Shown: piece by piece, positions 39,636 to 49,630 of the stretch
How the letters are laid out: each line of letters starts with the position of its first letter
How positions within the stretch are numbered: the first letter of the stretch is position 1
Source: Candidatus Poseidoniaceae archaeon
GTDB taxonomy: Archaea > Thermoplasmatota > Poseidoniia > Poseidoniales > Poseidoniaceae
DNA: 64,000 nucleotides
NCBI GenBank assembly: GCA_028356125.1
Contig: JAOMTZ010000001.1
Location: 62,001-126,000, forward strand
Direction of reading: 5' to 3'
Notes under the pieces: model-generated
Seen by the model: only the letters and a program-made list of their open reading frames with translations
The model's database searches: none
Told to the model about the DNA's origin: nothing
Made by a program: the position numbers and the translations under genes

Positions 39636-41171
39636 ATGAAAGAGAACATTCACCGAGGGTTGATGGCAGGTATTGACGACATCGTTGCGAGTTCGATGAG
39701 TATCAACTCGAGATTGCCCGCGCAACTCGAAAAAGCCCTAGAAAGAAACATTGTATTGCGCATAGGCTGGACTACCGGCGGAGAACCTGTTCCAAAAGAC
39801 GGAGAGTTAGGTCTTTGTCCAAATCTTCCAGATGGTTCCAAAGTCCGAAGTTTAGGCTATCTAGGCCCATTTACTGCTGCTTTCGGACAAGGTGGAACAT
39901 ACACCCATCAAGGCGACATTGGCTCATTCCTTGGAGCCGGTAACAATGGAAACAAAATCACCTGTGAGAGAACTGCTGGCGCTTGTGCAGGATATGGACA
40001 AAAAAGTGGTAGACTTACGATTCTTGATGGTGTTGGAGATGATGCTGGCGCCAAAATGACTGGCGGACTAATCGTTATCAGAGGAGACGCAGGAATAAGA
40101 ATTGGTGGCGGAATGAGTGGCGGCGACATAATTGTTCATGGAGACGTAGGTGGAGACCCTGGTGCTGGAATGAAAGGTGGCAGAATCATCATCAACGGAC
40201 GATGCCCTTCACCTCCACCGGGCGTTTTACTTCGCACTTTAGAGAAGAGTGAAGTTACTGAAATAAACAAAAAACTTGACGACGAAGACTTACATATTCC
40301 TGCCGATGCAGTTTGTCTGGTTTCTGACGGAGAATATGTTGAAGCGATTATGTCTTCATGCAAAGAGGATCTATCGGGAATCGCATTACTTCCTGCTACG
40401 ACCAGCCACAACCCTAACCATTCAACATGTGATACTGTGGCACTTATCGGCGCTGAAGATGCTCTTGCACTCCCCATACCATTGTTACCGTATGTGCCAA
40501 ATGGTGTCCAGGATGATTTATTCCACCCCTGCTTAGTACGTTCAACCCCTCGTGATTGCGACATTGTGATTATTGATTCAGAAAATATAGCCGATGCTGC
40601 AAGTTTGGTCCAATCTGCTGCAGGCTTTGCTATCGATTTGGACTCACTACCAAGATTAGATGGCGCAGCAATCGATGGACTACTGGTTGCTCTTCGCTGC
40701 ATTGCGGGCCTTAAATCAAAGGTACTAATGATTAGAGGAGTTAGCCAGTCTGCTTCACTTCATGCAGATACAGAGCACCATGGAACAGATGCTGCAATAA
40801 GCGTTCTAGACGATGGCAGTGGCCTTTGCGCTGCTGCAACTTTACCTATGGTTGGCCGATCTGCATCGGAAATGGATGAAGATACAAAAGCTGCAATTTG
40901 GCTTCCTTGGTCAGCAACTAGCGAAGATTTAGCTATCCTTTGTGCATCTAATATTGGATTCACTGTTTGCCCTGCGCCTGACGAGAATATTACAGGCTGG
41001 ATTGCGCAAGTAACATCTGGACTTTCGGCTCATCTTAACCGACTAGGTTTGGCATCTATCGACTCTCTAACAAGAGCAAACTTGCGTGCATGTGACCAAG
41101 ACACTGCTGCTGTTAGTGGATTACGATTGGCTGGTTATGACAGACCTATGCCCCACTGGTTTGCAAGGTGA
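39636..41171 (+). CDS. GXGXG beta-helix protein with glutamate-synthase-like C-terminal region
   Basis: 511 residues from ATG 39636, ten nt behind GGAGG. The first about 200 residues hold a GXGXG right-handed beta-helix, as in the glutamate synthase C-terminus and formylmethanofuran dehydrogenase subunit C (LGAGNNGNKI, GVGDDAGAKMTGGLI, MSGGDIIVHGDVGGDPGAGMKGG). The rest resembles a degraded FMN-type glutamate synthase region, ending GLSAHLNRLGLASIDSLTRA. Typical FMN and glutamate contacts are not obvious. The domain order is reversed compared with bacterial GltB. It precedes pheT by four nt. A role in nitrogen metabolism is only suggested by kinship. Confidence 0.75.
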   Translation: MKENIHRGLMAGIDDIVASSMSINSRLPAQLEKALERNIVLRIGWTTGGEPVPKDGELGLCPNLPDGSKVRSLGYLGPFTAAFGQGGTYTHQGDIGSFLGAGNNGNKITCERTAGACAGYGQKSGRLTILDGVGDDAGAKMTGGLIVIRGDAGIRIGGGMSGGDIIVHGDVGGDPGAGMKGGRIIINGRCPSPPPGVLLRTLEKSEVTEINKKLDDEDLHIPADAVCLVSDGEYVEAIMSSCKEDLSGIALLPATTSHNPNHSTCDTVALIGAEDALALPIPLLPYVPNGVQDDLFHPCLVRSTPRDCDIVIIDSENIADAASLVQSAAGFAIDLDSLPRLDGAAIDGLLVALRCIAGLKSKVLMIRGVSQSASLHADTEHHGTDAAISVLDDGSGLCAAATLPMVGRSASEMDEDTKAAIWLPWSATSEDLAILCASNIGFTVCPAPDENITGWIAQVTSGLSAHLNRLGLASIDSLTRANLRACDQDTAAVSGLRLAGYDRPMPHWFAR

Positions 41172-41175
41172 TTTA

Positions 41176-42843
41176 ATGCCAACTATCAATGTCGACCAGA
41201 GCCTTCTCCGAAGGTTTGTTGAATCCAAAGGTCGTAAACACGACATAGAAGATCTAGCATTTCGTCTTCCACTAATGGGGACTGATATCGACAAGTGTGA
41301 TGATGAGACCCTGGATATCGAGATATTCCCCGACCGCCCAGACTTACTATCACCTGAAACACTGTTTCACGGGATGATGCCATTCTTACATGATTCACCT
41401 CCAGACCCTAGATTAGCCATTAGACCTGGAACTATTTCGATGAAGGTTTCGCCAGAATTATCTTCGATACGTCCCGTCATCCTAGGTGCAATAGTAAGGG
41501 GTCTAAATATTGATGAAGACATCATTAAACGCTTGATGGATCATCAGGAGAAATTGCACTTTGCCTTAGGACGTGGAAGGAAGAGGGCATCAATTGGAGT
41601 TCATGACCTCGCAACAATATCTCCACCTTTCAGAGTTGAAGCTGTTGAAAGAACTCATTCATTTACACCACTTGCAATGGATAGTGACATGACTATTGAC
41701 GAAATATTGTCAAAACACCCCAAAGGTGTTGATTATGCACACCTATTACAGGGGATGGATAAGGTTCCAATTATCTTGGATTCAAATAACTCAGTTCTAT
41801 CATTCCCTCCTATCATCAATGGAGACCACACAACTGTAACCGCTAATACACGTGATATATTCATTGACGTCACAGGTGTTGATTTTAGAGCATGTGAATC
41901 TGCATTGATGTTGATTTGTTTGCAACTAACAGTTTTAGGAGGAACCATTGAATCGGTCAGAGTTACGGGTTGTGATGGGAAAGAATGGATCCTCAATGGT
42001 TCACCGATTAATCACCAAGTAGAGAAAAACTTGGTCGAAGGAGTTCTTGGTAATTCATTTACTGACGACCAAATTGAAGATGCCATTCGACGGATGGGGG
42101 GAGTGTATAATGGAGATACATCGGGAATATTATCGATATCAATGCCGAGATGGCGATTCGACATTTTACACCCAATTGATTTAGTTGAAGAGATAGCAAT
42201 AGGGCACGGTTACGATGACTTGGCTCATGATGTTCCGAAAGCCCCACTGACTGCGATTCCTCGAAGTGACGGTCATTTGCGCAGGAGAGTGCGAGAAGCT
42301 TTGCAAGGGTTAGGTCTAATTCAAATCCAATCCCTCACCCTTTCCAACGACTCAGACCAATTCGAATTGATGCGATGGAAGGCAGAAGGAGCAATTACTC
42401 GGATGACAAATCCGATTACCACTGAACATACTATACTTAGGCAGAACATTCTTCCGGGTTTGTTAAGGCTTCTTGCTGCTAATCGGCATCATGATTTGCC
42501 ACAAGGAGTGTATGAGTTGGGAACTGTTGTTATCGAACATAAGAATCGAGATAAGTTTGCATTCCTAATTGCAGAAAGGTCGGGAGGATTCGCATCGCTA
42601 CGTGGTAGAATACAGGGGCTAATGCGAGACATAGGGTGCGCCGACTGGTCTTTGGAAACGAGCGAAACAGGACCGTGGTTGAGTGGGAGATCAGCAAACA
42701 TCGTAGTTAATGGGCAGGTAGTAGGCCAGTGTGGCGAAATCGACCCACGCGTATCAGAATCATTCGACCTTAAGGTCCCAATGAGTGGCGCTCAATTCGA
42801 TATGATTGCTCTTTCAAGTGTGATAGAAGACCCTGTACATTGA
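41176..42843 (+). CDS. pheT: Phenylalanyl-tRNA synthetase beta subunit
   Basis: A 555-residue protein of the archaeal/eukaryotic PheT type. It begins MPTINVDQSLLRRFV, then the EIFPDRPDLLSPE segment, the B3/B4 editing region, the B5 domain (VEEIAIGHGYDDL) and the late catalytic-like module (TEHTILRQNILPGLLRLLAANRHH). It joins PheS to charge tRNA-Phe; no pheS lies in the window. ATG 41176 directly follows the GXGXG gene stop. Confidence 0.95.
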   Translation: MPTINVDQSLLRRFVESKGRKHDIEDLAFRLPLMGTDIDKCDDETLDIEIFPDRPDLLSPETLFHGMMPFLHDSPPDPRLAIRPGTISMKVSPELSSIRPVILGAIVRGLNIDEDIIKRLMDHQEKLHFALGRGRKRASIGVHDLATISPPFRVEAVERTHSFTPLAMDSDMTIDEILSKHPKGVDYAHLLQGMDKVPIILDSNNSVLSFPPIINGDHTTVTANTRDIFIDVTGVDFRACESALMLICLQLTVLGGTIESVRVTGCDGKEWILNGSPINHQVEKNLVEGVLGNSFTDDQIEDAIRRMGGVYNGDTSGILSISMPRWRFDILHPIDLVEEIAIGHGYDDLAHDVPKAPLTAIPRSDGHLRRRVREALQGLGLIQIQSLTLSNDSDQFELMRWKAEGAITRMTNPITTEHTILRQNILPGLLRLLAANRHHDLPQGVYELGTVVIEHKNRDKFAFLIAERSGGFASLRGRIQGLMRDIGCADWSLETSETGPWLSGRSANIVVNGQVVGQCGEIDPRVSESFDLKVPMSGAQFDMIALSSVIEDPVH

Positions 42844-43785
42844 TCAGATTTCAACTTCAGAATCTTCTATTTCTACAGGAATAGTTTCGAATTCAACTTT
42901 AACTGCAATCACGCATTTGCCATTGCATAAATCAATACCATTCTCGACTAGACTGATCTTTTCATCTGCGTTCCACGACAGGTTGTCCAAATCATCTGTA
43001 ACTATTAGGCAAGGTGATGGAACCACAATCTCAGGGTTTGCTAGTGCTGGGAAAATAGTACCATCTAGGGCAGCAATTTGAATCATCGGGTAGCGACTTT
43101 CATCTTCAGAGTTGTAGTATGAAAGGAATTTTACCTTGTACCATGAGTTATTACTCTCAATGACATAAACCCCATCATTTGGATTAACCCTATGAACTGA
43201 AATATCGTAAGTGTACCATTCTAATCGGTCATCGGTATTGCTAGATAATTCGAGCCCAGATGCTTCGTTTATCTCACTGAAATCTGCACCTTCAACAAAG
43301 GTCCAATTAACATCGTTATTCAAAAATACGTCAGTAGAAGAGAACTTCATCCAATAATTAGAATCATTCCCTTCCAGCTGCTCTGCTAATTCCAAATATG
43401 TGAACTGCTCGTCATCACTCGCATCGATCACAGTAGTGAATGTTGCTCCATCTGCACCAAGGTTAGTATCTATCTTACCCAAAGTTTGATTGGAATTAGA
43501 CTGAGAGCCAAATGAACAGGTATTGGAGTTACCATCAATGATCAGTGATATTTCAAGAGAAGACCACAAAAGGTCTTCGCCGTCGTCATCAAAACTAAGT
43601 TGAAGCAGTTGATTATCTGTCGAATTATCGGAAGTAGAAAAAGTAGAGTCTGAGACTACAATATTTGATGTACCCAGGTCTGACTCATACGAGGCAACCA
43701 AGTAAAACCAAACAGCCGCTACAACCACAATCAGAATCGTGGCTGTAGCGACTAACTTCTTCCAATTCAATATATCACTCTTCAT
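42844..43785 (-). CDS. Membrane-anchored extracellular protein, possibly HmuY-like
   Basis: A 313-residue protein with an N-terminal anchor (about 12-32, VATATILIVVVAAVWFYLV) and an acidic exported domain rich in Asn and Asp. The segment WYTYDISVHRVNPNDGVYVI, followed by YKVKFLSYYNSEDESRYPMI, resembles the core of HmuY-like haem-binding proteins, but the match is by eye and the haem ligands are not confirmed. Two Cys pairs occur. The gene starts inside the end of the fasciclin/cupredoxin gene (11-nt overlap), so the two are likely cotranscribed. Confidence 0.7.
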   Translation of the reverse strand: MKSDILNWKKLVATATILIVVVAAVWFYLVASYESDLGTSNIVVSDSTFSTSDNSTDNQLLQLSFDDDGEDLLWSSLEISLIIDGNSNTCSFGSQSNSNQTLGKIDTNLGADGATFTTVIDASDDEQFTYLELAEQLEGNDSNYWMKFSSTDVFLNNDVNWTFVEGADFSEINEASGLELSSNTDDRLEWYTYDISVHRVNPNDGVYVIESNNSWYKVKFLSYYNSEDESRYPMIQIAALDGTIFPALANPEIVVPSPCLIVTDDLDNLSWNADEKISLVENGIDLCNGKCVIAVKVEFETIPVEIEDSEVEI

Positions 43786-46483
43786 CACGGTTAGACCTAG
43801 CAAAGAGGACTGCGCCCAATGTAGCTATGATCATGGTGACTCCAAGGAAACCTGGCGTATTATTTTCACTGTCATCATCGTCATCAGAAGATGGTTCAAC
43901 TCCACCGTCACCTACTGTGATTTTTCCAAACATGTCAACGGAAATGTGTGGTTCACAGGCGTAGTAGAAGATTGTATCTTCGGTAAAGGTGTGATGGAAG
44001 TCAACTGTCATAGATGCCTCGCCAGAGGTTATTCCTCCATCAACGAAGGTTGAAGATTTCATTCCATCTACTTCCTTTACGTTGTGAGCCATGCTTTCAG
44101 AAGTCCAAGACCAACACACAGTCTGATTTACATCGATTGTAACAGCTGCAGGTGAGAATGCATATCCATCAGATGAAATACCAACTGTGACGTCACAAGT
44201 GACATCATTGTCTGCCGGAGGTGTGAGTACCTTGTCGATTACATGTATCACACCATTGCTTGCCGGGACATCTGCCAGTGTCACCATTGCCATCTCTGTT
44301 CCGACCATTACACCAGATTCGGTAACTTGTACCGTCAATGAGTCTTCATTTGCAGCGGTAACCGTTGTCACGCCGACACTTAGATCAGATGACATAATTG
44401 TTCCTGGAACTACATGATATAGCAAAATGTTTGTGAGGATTGCTTTACCTTCTGGCGTATCAAGAGATGCCAAATCGATTCCTGCTGCTTCAAAAGCCTC
44501 GTCTGTTGGTGCGAACACTGTATATTCATCTGCACCAGACAATGTTGCAACTAGTTCTGCTTGGGCCAAAGCCGCTACTAGAGAGTTGTGTATTGTAGTA
44601 GCAGATGCAGTTGTTGCAATATCTACTGCTGGAGTCCACATGTAGCTTTCACAGACCTCTTGTGGAACGTCGGACACCACATGAGTTACTCCATTGTAAC
44701 AACCTGTTATCGATTGCCCGTTCATTTCGTAATCTACAACGTACATGTATGCTTCACAGTCTGCTTGGCTTGCACCAGGCACAATTGTATGAGTATTCCA
44801 ATTGTAACAGATTTCTCCTTCTGCTGCTGCAGGTGGCATCAATACTTTGTCAATGACATGTATTACACCATTGCTTGCAGTTACATCGGCTGCTGTTACA
44901 GTTGCATCACCGATCATTACGGTTCCATCTGTTACTGTGAAAGAAGCGTCATCACCGTTGACCATTGTGACGGTCAATCCGTCTGTCACATCAGCAGCAT
45001 TTACTGCACCAGAGTAAACATGGTAAAGCAAGATATCTACCAAAGATGCAATTTCTTCATCGGTATCAAATGTTGTCAAGTCGATTCCTGCTGCTGCGAA
45101 CGCATCATCTGTTGGTGCGAATACTGTGAATGGTCCATCGCCTTGAAGCGTGGTCACCAAATCTGCCTGAGTTAGTGCAGCTACTAGAGCGGTGTGTGCC
45201 CCGGTTCTCGCAGCAACAGTTGGGATATCAGGTTCAATTTCTATTGGCGGCATCAATACCTTGTCGATCACATGGATTACTCCGTTGGATGCCAAAACAT
45301 CTGCTGTCACCACATTAGCATCGTTTACCATCACACCATCAGCGCTTACAGCGAATGCTAGCGAATCGCCGTTAACAGCTGTGGTTGTAGTTTTGTCTTC
45401 TAAATCAGTAGACAACACACTTCCTGCTACTACGTGGTAAGTTAGAATGTCTGCGAGAGCCGCTATTTCTTCATCGGTTTCAAAGGTTGATAGGTCAATT
45501 CCTGCGTCTGCAAATGCATCATCTGTAGGTGCAAATACTGTGAATGGTCCGTCTCCTTGAAGAGTTTCAAGCAGTCCTGCTTGTACTACTGCAGCAACTA
45601 ACGAAGTGTGGACTCCAGTTCCTGTAGCAACTGTAGGAATGTCCACTAATTCCACTGGGCCAGTGAGTGTAAAGTCACTTACCATGTTGGAATGTACTGT
45701 ACAGAAGTAGCTCAGTGTATCGCTTACTGTGAATCCATCTCTGAAGAACAGTGTGAAAGATTCTGAGTCAGAGATACCAGCACTACTGGACCCATCTCCT
45801 GCGATTATCAGATTTGCGCTGGAGTCGGTGTTGTATCCGGAATCACCCACATAGAATGGGTGTGCGGATGGATTGGACAATCTCTGGAATTTGTAATTGA
45901 CAGTTATGTCCAACTCGTCGACTGCTGTAGTACCGGCTGAATCTGAGTAAAACTGGAAGTATGGCTCTGACATTGAGCCGTCGCTGACGTAGACGTCTAC
46001 TGGAGGCATGAGAACCTTGTCAATTACGTGAATGACTCCGTTGGAAGCGATTACATCTGGGGAAGTTACTACTGCATCGTTTACCTTTACTTCGGAAGTT
46101 CCTACTGTAAAGGATAACTTGTCACCGTTTAGTGCGTCAGCAGTGCCAGCATCGACTAAGTCACTTGACATTACACTCCCTGACACTACGTGGTAGGTAA
46201 GAATGTCAACAAGCGTTGCGTTTGCTTCATCGTTGTCAAAGGTTGACAAATCGATTCCTGCATCTGCAAATGCTTGATCAGTTGGTGCGAACACTGTGAA
46301 GGGTCCATCGCCCTGTAGCGTGGCCACTAAATCAGCATGCGCAAGTGCAGCTACCAAGGAATCATGTACTCCCGTGGAAGAGGCATTGGTCGGTATGTCA
46401 TCATTTTCATCTGCAGATACGTTCAACGGTATTGCTGAAAACAACAGTAAGGCTACGAGCAAACTAACAGTTTTTCTTTGCAT
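43775..46483 (-). CDS. Surface protein with four fasciclin and two cupredoxin domains
   Basis: 902 residues. After a signal peptide (1-24) there are four FAS1 domains at about 32-160, 283-412, 422-552 and 622-756, each with the FTVFAPTD and SNGVIHVIDKVL boxes. A cupredoxin lies at 163-278 (H208, C261, H264, M267) and a second at 763-858 (H800, C843, H846, M851), both with type-1 copper ligands. A Cys-rich linker (559-611) separates FAS1 3 and 4. An acidic Asp run precedes NTPGFLG, a hydrophobic stretch and a charged end: a PGF-CTERM-like sorting signal. ATG 46483 is used, at leaderless distance from a TATA box. Adhesion and electron transfer are inferred. Confidence 0.93.
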   Translation of the reverse strand: MQRKTVSLLVALLLFSAIPLNVSADENDDIPTNASSTGVHDSLVAALAHADLVATLQGDGPFTVFAPTDQAFADAGIDLSTFDNDEANATLVDILTYHVVSGSVMSSDLVDAGTADALNGDKLSFTVGTSEVKVNDAVVTSPDVIASNGVIHVIDKVLMPPVDVYVSDGSMSEPYFQFYSDSAGTTAVDELDITVNYKFQRLSNPSAHPFYVGDSGYNTDSSANLIIAGDGSSSAGISDSESFTLFFRDGFTVSDTLSYFCTVHSNMVSDFTLTGPVELVDIPTVATGTGVHTSLVAAVVQAGLLETLQGDGPFTVFAPTDDAFADAGIDLSTFETDEEIAALADILTYHVVAGSVLSTDLEDKTTTTAVNGDSLAFAVSADGVMVNDANVVTADVLASNGVIHVIDKVLMPPIEIEPDIPTVAARTGAHTALVAALTQADLVTTLQGDGPFTVFAPTDDAFAAAGIDLTTFDTDEEIASLVDILLYHVYSGAVNAADVTDGLTVTMVNGDDASFTVTDGTVMIGDATVTAADVTASNGVIHVIDKVLMPPAAAEGEICYNWNTHTIVPGASQADCEAYMYVVDYEMNGQSITGCYNGVTHVVSDVPQEVCESYMWTPAVDIATTASATTIHNSLVAALAQAELVATLSGADEYTVFAPTDEAFEAAGIDLASLDTPEGKAILTNILLYHVVPGTIMSSDLSVGVTTVTAANEDSLTVQVTESGVMVGTEMAMVTLADVPASNGVIHVIDKVLTPPADNDVTCDVTVGISSDGYAFSPAAVTIDVNQTVCWSWTSESMAHNVKEVDGMKSSTFVDGGITSGEASMTVDFHHTFTEDTIFYYACEPHISVDMFGKITVGDGGVEPSSDDDDDSENNTPGFLGVTMIIATLGAVLFARSNRDEE

Positions 46484-46505
46484 TGTCCCCAACGCTATTC
46501 ACTTA

Positions 46506-46513
46506 GTATATAC
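46506..46513 (-). promoter_or_regulatory. TATA box of the fasciclin gene
   Basis: On the minus strand GTATATAC is centred about 27 nt from ATG 46483. This implies that transcription starts at or very near the ATG, that is, a leaderless mRNA. Confidence 0.6.
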
Positions 46514-46597
46514 TATTTTGTTTTCAAACATATTAGTTAAATGATGCACTGAGCATCTCCAGCGGACTATTGAAATGCAGAAACCCTTGGAGCAATT

Positions 46598-48964
46598 ATG
46601 CGCCGCTTGCTGTTAATCATCGTTATCGCAATGATGATGCCGCAGTTACCAGTTAGCGCTAACGAAATTCCATTTGATTTCTACATCGAAGAAGAAGTAG
46701 TAATACATCCTGGTGAGACGGTCCCCTTCAGAATAGCTTGGCACAACATTGTCGACAGTGAAAGACACTTCCAACTTGAGGTTCAATCCCATTCGAACTT
46801 GACAGTTGAAAATGTTCCAGCCGATTGGACGAGAGTGGGATCAGGAAGACTTGGTGAGATGAATATCAATGTCACTGCTGATTCTTCCGCTAATTACGAA
46901 ACTATTCAATTTACGATCAATATTTCCTGCCAAGAAGTTCCTGGTTGGGAAATGAGTTACGATGTCGATGGAATTATTTCTAGATGGTCTGACCTGAAAT
47001 TTGGGGCTAACGATGGTTCATCGTTTTACGTCCAACAAAGTGTTAACACAAGTTTAGCAGTAAATATCTCGAATTCTGCTGGATTTGACGATCTAGTGAA
47101 AATAAGTCTGGAGACTACTTCCAATTGGCAATATGGTTTCTTGGATGATATGAATGGTGATAACGAAGTTCATATCAATCTGCTAGACGGTGAGGATGTG
47201 TATGTTTACTTCTGGATCATTACACCGCCAATAATTGATGGATCTCCGTTAGCTGGAACTGGCCCTGGTTTCAAACTTAAAGCCGAATCCGGACTGGACA
47301 GAAGAGTTGCTAGTTGGAACTTCGAGTTAGAGATGCAAACCTTCCACAATATGAGCATCGACTTTACGGGAGAGAGCATTAGTCTTGACCCAGAAGATAC
47401 AGGAAGGGTTGAAGTTACTATCCGGAACACTGGCAACATCAACACTTACCCTGATGTTTCGCTGAAAATTGGTTCTTTAGTTGATGATCGAATAGAAACC
47501 GATGGATGGACTGTTGCTCTTTTCAACGCCTTTGAATTTCAAAGTTTAGCCCCAAATGAATCTAGAACTCTTGAGATCGGTTTCGAAGCTCCTAATCTCA
47601 ATATTGGAGGAGTTGATGTTGAGTTAATCGTCAAACCCTTAGCCACACCACAGAGAGTGTATACCACTTCGGTTTCATCAGACATTCAATGGAACAGAGG
47701 TGGTTCAATATCTGTCTTGGACAATGCATGTTCATCAGTAGAATGGAACAAAACATGTCAAAAAATGATTCAAATAGAAAATACAGGCAACTTTTACGAT
47801 GAATTCAATCTTCGAATAAGCGATGATTATGGAATGGAGTTTTTGGTTTTGTCTGAAACTATAGGCCTTTCGAAAGGTGAATTAAGCCAACCAATTCCTG
47901 TTAATTTGACGCCATATGTGGGGGCCGATGGTTTACTTCAAGCGTATGCTAACTTAGAATTACTAAATCCCGATGGTTTGTTGTTAGACAATATTAGTAT
48001 CCAGTCAATAACAGCACCTAATGTCAATTGGGTTTGGGAGCAGGCAGAAAATTCAGTGAGTAATGGAGAAATTGAAGTTGTAATCACAATGAGAAATGAA
48101 GGGAATACAGATGATGGACTAATTGTTAGGATGTCCTCGTCTTATTACACAGAATTGAGTTTCATCCCTCCTGACAATGCAATCGTTGAAGATGGCAGCA
48201 CTAATATCCGTTCTTTCGAGGTAATGAATATCGCAAAGGGTGAGAGCTTTACATTCAGAGCATGGGCTAAAATCCCAGACGACCAGTCTGCAGGTGATGA
48301 TTTCTTCCTAACCATAACTGCGAATAGTCGCCTAGCAGAAGATAATCCATTCACCTACATTGCCAACTCATCTTTCGATGCGAAAAGTTCTCTTGAAGAG
48401 GACGATAGTAGCGTAGTAGATAGCCTTGGCAACTTGGTTTATACAATTGGAATTACGATTTGGGCTTGGAAATGGATTGTTATTGCTGCTAGTGTGAGTG
48501 GTGTAATGATAAACAAGTCATTGAGAGATAGGAGAATAAGGTTGGAATTTGCTGCTTTGAATGCACCTGTTCAAGATGAAAAGAAGTCTGAAGACTGGAT
48601 GGCTGAATTCGCTAATAAGAAACAACCAAAACCAGAGATTGTTGAATCTAAGTCAATCGCCCCAGAGGCCTTCGCTGGCATGTTTGAGAGTATTGGGGGG
48701 CCAAGAAAACAAAGTGCTGCTCCAGTAGACACGAATTTGGTAGGAGCGGCCAATACTGTGCTAGATCATCATGAGAATGTTGCTCTGAAATCTAGACTGG
48801 ACGACCTAGCAAATCAAATTTCAATGGGCAATATTAGCAAACCTCATACTGCTAATATAGACTTACCAGATGATGCTGTTGCTGTAACCAATAGAACTGT
48901 TGCAGTTAACCGGAATTTCCAACAAAAATCCGGCGTTCTAGACTTAGATGACCTTGACCTGTGA
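46598..48964 (+). CDS. Surface protein with beta-sandwich ectodomain, one membrane helix and cytoplasmic tail
   Basis: 788 residues. The signal peptide is MRRLLLIIVIAMMMPQLPVSA. The ectodomain of about 600 residues contains sandwich modules marked by NTGN (RNTGNINTYP, ENTGNFYDEF) and NEGNTDD turns, with many NxS/T sequons. A Trp-rich membrane helix (about 615-640, VYTIGITIWAWKWIVIAASV) leads to a cytoplasmic tail of about 145 residues with a charged helical stretch and the acidic end VLDLDDLDL. GGAG lies ten nt before the ATG. The stop overlaps the GTG of rnhB. The fold class matches the giant proteins at 17945 and 33692; the role is unknown. Confidence 0.85.
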   Translation: MRRLLLIIVIAMMMPQLPVSANEIPFDFYIEEEVVIHPGETVPFRIAWHNIVDSERHFQLEVQSHSNLTVENVPADWTRVGSGRLGEMNINVTADSSANYETIQFTINISCQEVPGWEMSYDVDGIISRWSDLKFGANDGSSFYVQQSVNTSLAVNISNSAGFDDLVKISLETTSNWQYGFLDDMNGDNEVHINLLDGEDVYVYFWIITPPIIDGSPLAGTGPGFKLKAESGLDRRVASWNFELEMQTFHNMSIDFTGESISLDPEDTGRVEVTIRNTGNINTYPDVSLKIGSLVDDRIETDGWTVALFNAFEFQSLAPNESRTLEIGFEAPNLNIGGVDVELIVKPLATPQRVYTTSVSSDIQWNRGGSISVLDNACSSVEWNKTCQKMIQIENTGNFYDEFNLRISDDYGMEFLVLSETIGLSKGELSQPIPVNLTPYVGADGLLQAYANLELLNPDGLLLDNISIQSITAPNVNWVWEQAENSVSNGEIEVVITMRNEGNTDDGLIVRMSSSYYTELSFIPPDNAIVEDGSTNIRSFEVMNIAKGESFTFRAWAKIPDDQSAGDDFFLTITANSRLAEDNPFTYIANSSFDAKSSLEEDDSSVVDSLGNLVYTIGITIWAWKWIVIAASVSGVMINKSLRDRRIRLEFAALNAPVQDEKKSEDWMAEFANKKQPKPEIVESKSIAPEAFAGMFESIGGPRKQSAAPVDTNLVGAANTVLDHHENVALKSRLDDLANQISMGNISKPHTANIDLPDDAVAVTNRTVAVNRNFQQKSGVLDLDDLDL

Positions 48965-49605
48965 GTGACATGTACATTGGAGTAGATGAAGCAGGTAGAG
49001 GTCCGGTAATCGGACCACTAGTAGTATGCGCATTCGCTTCAGATTCACAAGATTACTTGAGAGAACTTGGGGTCAAGGATTCCAAGTTTTTGAGTAAAAA
49101 GAAGCGTAATGAGTTATTTGAGATACTTTCTAAAATGGAACACAAAGTGATAGTTTGCTCACCCGAACGAATTGACATCTCACCTAATCTTAATTCTCTG
49201 GAGGTCGAATTGTTTGCTGAGGCTCTAGCAGATATGCCAGAAGGAAGTATAATGTTGGATGCTTGTGATGTCAATGAAGAAAGATTTGCAAAAAATGTTT
49301 CGAAACTCTCTGAGCGTGAATGCTCAGCCGAGCACAAGGCTGATGAAAACCACCCTGAAGTTAGCGCTGCTAGCATCATCGCCAAAGTAACAAGAGACAA
49401 AATAATTGATGAATTGAAAGACGAGATAGGATTTGATATTGGCAGTGGATACCCGTCAGATCCTAAGACTAAACTCGCTGTTGCTGAATTGGTCAAGGGT
49501 AAACTGCCACATGATTGCTTGAGATGGAGTTGGAAGACTGTTGAGAATGCAATGGGAAGAGCTCCACCTCTTCGCAAAGACACAAGCCAACAAACCTTGT
49601 TTTGA
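48961..49605 (+). CDS. rnhB: Ribonuclease HII
   Basis: A 214-residue enzyme that removes ribonucleotides from DNA-RNA hybrids. The catalytic first strand YIGVDEAGRGPVIGPLVV carries the DE pair, SIMLDACDV supplies a second Asp, and HPEVSAASIIAKVTRD is the conserved helix. The C-terminus ends QQTLF, a PCNA-binding PIP-box style motif. The GTG at 48961 overlaps the previous stop; ATG 48970 is an alternative. Confidence 0.95.
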   Translation: MSDMYIGVDEAGRGPVIGPLVVCAFASDSQDYLRELGVKDSKFLSKKKRNELFEILSKMEHKVIVCSPERIDISPNLNSLEVELFAEALADMPEGSIMLDACDVNEERFAKNVSKLSERECSAEHKADENHPEVSAASIIAKVTRDKIIDELKDEIGFDIGSGYPSDPKTKLAVAELVKGKLPHDCLRWSWKTVENAMGRAPPLRKDTSQQTLF

Positions 49606-49630
49606 AGAACCTAATGCCCCACGCCTTGTC

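Noticed and set aside
39554-39649. Cys-rich N-terminal extension of GAPDH
   Set aside because: The GAPDH fold begins at ATG 39553, and the extension overlaps the ribosome site and start of the divergent gene.
44588-45175. 195-codon Cys-rich frame on the plus strand
   Set aside because: It is the antisense shadow of the FAS1/cupredoxin gene; the Cys codons arise from the reverse of Ala/Thr-rich codons.
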